A stretch of DNA of 64,000 nt from Kitasatospora viridis (lineage in GTDB: Bacteria > Actinomycetota > Actinomycetes > Streptomycetales > Streptomycetaceae). The translations under genes were made by a program, and so were the position numbers. The stretch lies in NCBI RefSeq assembly GCF_007829815.1, contig NZ_VIWT01000001.1, positions 2,689,501 through 2,753,500 on the forward strand, given 5' to 3'. Position 1 is the stretch's first letter. Each line of letters begins with the position of its first letter. Shown here piece by piece: positions 60,920 through 64,000 of the stretch. The notes below the pieces were generated by a model, which saw nothing but the letters and a program-made list of their open reading frames with translations, made no database searches and was not told where the DNA came from.

Positions 60920-61147
60920 ATGACCAGCACCGAGGCAAACGCGGCCGACCAACAGGAGGGCTCCCCTGCCGAGCCCGCCGAGACTCCCGCGGAGGACGTG
61001 AAGGCCAAGTTCCTGGCCGCCCTGGAGCGCAAGCACGGCGCGAAGAGCGACGCCGCGGGCGGCGGCAAGTCCGGCGACTCCAAGATCCACGGCGCCCACG
61101 GCGCGGCCGGCGGCAAGCGCACCTTCCGCCGCAAGAGCGGCGGCTGA
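60920..61147 (+). CDS. DUF5302-like small charged protein
   Basis: A 75-aa protein from ATG 60920 with an excellent ribosome site (AGGAGG, 5 nt spacing). An acidic N-terminus (EGSPAEPAETPAEDVK) is followed by AKFLAALERKHGAKSD and a Gly/Lys-rich tail ending in KRTFRRKSGG, the pattern of the conserved actinobacterial DUF5302 family. No enzymatic features; probably disordered. Confidence 0.8.
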   Translation: MTSTEANAADQQEGSPAEPAETPAEDVKAKFLAALERKHGAKSDAAGGGKSGDSKIHGAHGAAGGKRTFRRKSGG

Positions 61148-61164
61148 TCCGCCCCGCACCACCG

Positions 61165-61193
61165 GGTGCCCGCGGTCTCAGACCGCGGGCACC
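61165..61193. terminator. Bidirectional terminator
   Basis: 13-bp perfect stem GGTGCCCGCGGTC (61165-61177) with 61181-61193, 3-nt loop; it overlaps the last codons of the tetR gene on the opposite strand. Confidence 0.75.
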
Positions 61194-61819
61194 TGCGTCT
61201 CGTCCCGCGCCTCCGAGCGCAGCAGCAGCAGCACCGAGCGCCGGGCCCGCTGGTACGGGGTCTCGTCCCCGTGCAGCAGCGAGAGCGCGTTGGCCATCTC
61301 CAGGTAGCTGGTCAGCTCGAAGGCCAGCTGGTCCAGATCGGCGTCCTCGCGCAGCTCGCCGGCCGCCCGGGCCGCCACCAGCTCGTCCAGCACGATCCGG
61401 TGCCAGGCCAGGCTGGCCTCCGCCAGCGCGTCCCGCACCCGCCCCGGCTGGGCGTCGAACTCCGCGCCCACCGCGTAGAAGAAGCAGCCGCCCGGGAAGA
61501 CCCTGGTGCGCGAGTACTCCAGCCACTGCTCGGCCAGCGCCCAGATCCGGCCGACCCCGACCGGCAGCTGCTGCACCGGCGCCAGCACCGCGTCCCAGTA
61601 GATCCGCTGGGCGGCCCGGACGGTGGCCAACTGCAGCTCCTCCTTGGAGCCGAAGAGCGCGAACACCCCGCTCTTGCTCAGCTCCAGCTCGGTGGCCAGC
61701 CGACCCAGCGAGAGCCCGCCGAGTCCCTCGACCGAGGCGATCGCGACCGCGCGCGAAAGCACCAGCCGCCGGGTCTCGTTGCCCTTCTGCACCCGGCCGT
61801 CCGTCGTGGGATCCGTCAC
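61178..61819 (-). CDS. TetR family regulator
   Basis: A 213-aa regulator from GTG 61819. The HTH reads LVLSRAVAIASVEGLGGLSLGRLATELELSKSGVFALFGSKEELQLATV (residues about 15-65), with a C-terminal ligand domain of the TetR_C_33-like sort (FPGGCFFYAVGAEFDAQPGRVRDAL). It is divergent from the acyl-CoA dehydrogenase gene (153-bp shared promoter), which is its likely target. Confidence 0.9.
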   Translation of the reverse strand: MTDPTTDGRVQKGNETRRLVLSRAVAIASVEGLGGLSLGRLATELELSKSGVFALFGSKEELQLATVRAAQRIYWDAVLAPVQQLPVGVGRIWALAEQWLEYSRTRVFPGGCFFYAVGAEFDAQPGRVRDALAEASLAWHRIVLDELVAARAAGELREDADLDQLAFELTSYLEMANALSLLHGDETPYQRARRSVLLLLRSEARDETQVPAV

Positions 61820-61972
61820 TGCCCACCACCGTCTTTCCCTGGGAACCGCCGCCCGTGCGGCGTGGCGCACACACTGCTCCGCACACTGCTTTCCCGCCAG
61901 CGTAAAGGCTGATACGGATGGTCCGGCACACGACAACCCCTCAGTAACCCTCACCCACCAGGGAGTGCTCGC

Positions 61973-63172
61973 ATGACCGGACCCGACCCGATCGACCTGC
62001 TGGCCGTGGGCGACCTGCTCACCGACGAGGAGCGGCTGATCCAGAGCACCGTGCGCAGGTTCGCCGACGAGCGGATCCGCCCGCACATCGCCGACTGGTT
62101 CGAGCGGGGCGTCTTCCCCGTCCGCGAACTCGCCCCCGAACTGGGCGCGCTGGGCCTGCTCGGCATGCACCTGGACGGGTACGGCTGCGCCGGGGCCGGC
62201 GCGGTGGCGTACGGAGCGGCCTGCCTGGAGCTGGAGGCGGCCGACTCCGGGCTGCGCAGCTTCGTCTCGGTGCAGGGCTCGCTGGCGATGCGGGCGATCC
62301 ACGCCTTCGGCTCCGAGGAGCAGAAGCAGCAGTGGCTGCCGGGCATGGCGGCCGGCGAGCTGATCGGCTGCTTCGGCCTGACCGAGCCGGACTTCGGCTC
62401 CGACCCGGCCGGGATGCGCACCACCGCCCGCCGCAAGGGGCGTGGGGGCACCTCCCGCCCGGAGGGTGGGGGAGATTGGGTGCTCTCCGGTTCGAAGATG
62501 TGGATCACCAACGGCAGCGCGTCCGACGTCGCCGTGGTCTGGGCGCAGACCGAGCAGGGCGTGCGCGGGTTCCTGGTGCCGCGCGGCACCCGCGGCTTCA
62601 CGGCGACCGACGTGCACGGCAAGCTCTCGCTGCGCGCGTCGGTCACCAGCGAGCTGCACTTCGACGAGGTGGTGCTGCCGGACGACGCCGTGCTGCCCGG
62701 GGTGAGCGGGCTGCGCGGTCCGCTCTCCTGCCTCAACGAGGCGCGCTACGGCATCCTGTGGGGCACCGTCGGCGCGGCCCGGGACTGCTACCAGGCGGCG
62801 CTGGACTACTCGAAGAGCCGGGTGCAGTTCGGCCGCCCGATCGCGGGCTTCCAGCTCACCCAGGAGAAGCTGGTCGAGATGGCACTGGAGCTGGAGAAGG
62901 CGCACCTGGTGGCCTGGCGGATCGGCCGGCTCAAGGAGGCCGGCGCGGCCCGGGCGGCGCACGTCAGCTTCGGCAAGCTGAACAACGTGCGCAGCGCGCT
63001 GGAGATCGCCCGCAGCGCCCGGACCGTGCTGGGCGCCAACGGGATCACCACCGCCTACCCGGTGCTGCGGCACGCGAACAACCTGGAGTCCGTGCTGACC
63101 TACGAGGGGACCAGCGAGATCCACACCCTGGTGCTCGGCGAGGCCATCACCGGGACGGCCGCCTACCGCTGA
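61973..63172 (+). CDS. Acyl-CoA dehydrogenase (glutaryl-CoA dehydrogenase-like) with an in-frame inserted repeat
   Basis: A 399-aa flavoenzyme. Signatures: ELIGCFGLTEPDFGSDPAGMRT (FAD/substrate), SKMWITNGSASDVAVVWAQT, and YEGTSEIHTLVLGEAITG near the C-terminus. In the glutaryl-CoA branch the catalytic Glu precedes G-T-x-x-I-H, as in TYEGTSEIH here. Between residues about 154 and 169 there is an unusual run (RKGRGGTSRPEGGGD) encoded by a GC-rich near-palindrome; relatives have only a few residues there. It is divergent from tetR. Confidence 0.9.
   Translation: MTGPDPIDLLAVGDLLTDEERLIQSTVRRFADERIRPHIADWFERGVFPVRELAPELGALGLLGMHLDGYGCAGAGAVAYGAACLELEAADSGLRSFVSVQGSLAMRAIHAFGSEEQKQQWLPGMAAGELIGCFGLTEPDFGSDPAGMRTTARRKGRGGTSRPEGGGDWVLSGSKMWITNGSASDVAVVWAQTEQGVRGFLVPRGTRGFTATDVHGKLSLRASVTSELHFDEVVLPDDAVLPGVSGLRGPLSCLNEARYGILWGTVGAARDCYQAALDYSKSRVQFGRPIAGFQLTQEKLVEMALELEKAHLVAWRIGRLKEAGAARAAHVSFGKLNNVRSALEIARSARTVLGANGITTAYPVLRHANNLESVLTYEGTSEIHTLVLGEAITGTAAYR
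62436..62475. repeat. REP-like GC-rich palindromic insertion inside a coding gene
   Basis: GTGGGGGCACCTCCCGC and CGGAGGGTGGGGGAG form an imperfect palindrome in frame in the acyl-CoA dehydrogenase, in a surface loop between the FAD motif and the next strand. I recall very similar GGGGGCACCTCCC...GGGGGAG units scattered through Streptomyces genomes; that would need a genome search. Confidence 0.5.
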
Positions 63173-63189
63173 CCGCCGGGCTGCTCGTG

Positions 63190-63441
63190 CTACTTGTTGA
63201 GGTAGGACGAGCGGTCGTGCTCGTCCGCCAGGAACGGGACGGACTGGAACCAGACCACCCCGCACTGGCGGCAGCACGGCTCCTCGGTGCGGCCCCACTC
63301 GGTGGAGTCCAGGGTGGCCGCGTCCTCGGGCAGGTCACGGCCGCACAGGCCCACGTGCTTCTCGTCCTGGACCATGTGCCACCGCGCCACCGGTCCTGAC
63401 CTGCCCTGATCGCCGTATTCGGCGTGCATCTTGTGCAACAT
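63190..63441 (-). CDS. Hypothetical protein with C-terminal Cys motif
   Basis: An 83-aa protein from ATG 63441 (alternative ATG 63429). Features: WHMVQDEKHVGLCGRDL and EEPCCRQCGVVWFQSVPF, three or four cysteines that could form a small zinc knuckle. Similar short proteins occur in streptomycetes, where they are uncharacterised. It is convergent with the acyl-CoA dehydrogenase gene. Confidence 0.65.
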   Translation of the reverse strand: MLHKMHAEYGDQGRSGPVARWHMVQDEKHVGLCGRDLPEDAATLDSTEWGRTEEPCCRQCGVVWFQSVPFLADEHDRSSYLNK

Positions 63442-63473
63442 GACTCCACAGTGCTCCCCGGCGGGGGCAGACG

Positions 63474-64000
63474 CTAGGCGAGGCTGCCGTGCAGGCGCAG
63501 ACGGGCGATGCCGCCGTCCGGGAAGACGTCCAGGCGGGCGTGGGTGGCCGGGTGGCAGGTCGGCAGGACGAAGCGGTGCAGGGTGTCCGGCCGCAGCTCG
63601 GTGCGGGGCAGCAGCTCGGACCAGCCCGGGGCCGCGGGGTCGGCCGGGTCGCCGGCGCCCGGGGCGGCGGCGTCGAAGGCGTGCAGGGCGGCCCAGCCGG
63701 CGGCGTTGCCCAGGTAGTTGGCGGTGTCGATCTCCACCGCGCGCACGGTGCCCCGGCCGGCCAGCCGCAGCCGCACCCAGTCGTGACCGCCGTCGCGGCG
63801 GCGGCGGGTCTCCCAGCCCTCGCCCATCACCCGGGAGCGGCCCGGCAGGATCAGGTTGACCGGCGGGGAGAAGAAGCGGTCCGAGGCGTCCTCCACCCGG
63901 CCGCCGTGCTCCAGGGCGGCCAGGTCGAAGCTGCCCAGGGCGGCCAGCCAGGCCGGGTCGGGGCGGGGCTCGCCGTGCACCCGCAGGCGGGCGATGCCGC
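63474..64000 (-). CDS. alc: Allantoicase, C-terminal part (cut by window end)
   Basis: Allantoate amidinohydrolase of purine (ureide) degradation, producing ureidoglycolate and urea. The visible 175 codons include the end of the first repeat (GIARLRVHGEPRPDP) and the whole second repeat: VEDASDRFFSPPVNLILPGR, MGEGWETRRRRDGGHDWVRLRLAG, VEIDTANYLGN, WSELLPRTELRPDTLHRFV and HARLDVFPDGGIARLRLHG. These are the paired beta-sandwich signatures of the family. The start lies beyond base 64000. Confidence 0.93.
   Translation of the reverse strand, partial: GIARLRVHGEPRPDPAWLAALGSFDLAALEHGGRVEDASDRFFSPPVNLILPGRSRVMGEGWETRRRRDGGHDWVRLRLAGRGTVRAVEIDTANYLGNAAGWAALHAFDAAAPGAGDPADPAAPGWSELLPRTELRPDTLHRFVLPTCHPATHARLDVFPDGGIARLRLHGSLA

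Overview
This window is high-GC actinobacterial chromosome, almost certainly from the Streptomycetaceae (Streptomyces or Kitasatospora type). GTG starts are common, promoter gaps are AT-poor, and the gene set is typical of that family: purF/purA, an SseB protein, a DUF5302-like protein, an FBP zinc-finger protein, LAL and TetR regulators, and acyl-CoA dehydrogenases. No rRNA, tRNA or CRISPR array was seen.

Left chromosomal flank (1-13.8 kb). Contents are the purF 5' part, a DAG-kinase-fold protein with degenerate motifs, purA, a GNAT acetyltransferase, an aminoglycoside-phosphotransferase-like protein, a LURP-one-like protein, a secreted GH26-type glycosidase, a thioredoxin/NHL protein, an M18 aminopeptidase, a large acyl-CoA dehydrogenase, an SseB-like protein, and the first 75 codons of a pirin gene.

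Integrated element (13.836-46.27 kb, about 32.4 kb). A phiC31-family large serine integrase (44.5-46.2 kb) has inserted the element into the chromosomal pirin gene at the position where phiC31 itself integrates. attL and attR can be read directly, and joining 13611-13835 to 46270-47010 restores a 321-codon pirin frame. Just inside attL the element carries a complete second pirin gene of the same length (about 95% identical protein), so the host appears to be supplied with a replacement for the gene that is broken. The cargo is: (i) a divergent biosynthetic locus made of one 2461-aa highly reducing type I PKS facing an operon that encodes all four olefin/beta-lactone pathway homologues (OleA, OleB, OleC, OleD) plus a free ACP and a KAS II enzyme; (ii) an FxLD-type class I lanthipeptide locus (precursor, LanB, LanC, methyltransferase, HTH regulator) whose lanB is split by an IS3-family element with a readable 3-bp target duplication; (iii) a mobilisation module (MobC plus MobP-like relaxase), a HTH protein and a phiC31 gp3-like recombination directionality factor. 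No FtsK/Tra or type IV secretion gene is present, so the element looks integrative and mobilisable rather than self-conjugative.

Right chromosomal flank (46.27-64 kb). Contents are the pirin 3' remnant, a rhomboid-like membrane protein and a membrane-anchored methyltransferase, a DUF4097-like protein with a NarL-type two-component system (a 16-bp motif is shared between the kinase and methyltransferase promoters), a membrane protein/winged-helix pair behind a perfect 17-bp palindrome, SDR-TetR-MFS and LAL regulator genes, an FBP protein, a second SDR, small proteins, a TetR/acyl-CoA dehydrogenase pair, and the C-terminal part of allantoicase running off the end.

The strongest candidate for an undescribed system is the mobile, pirin-repairing element that carries a hybrid PKS/Ole pathway, predicted to condense a PKS-made chain head-to-head and convert it to a beta-lactone or olefin.
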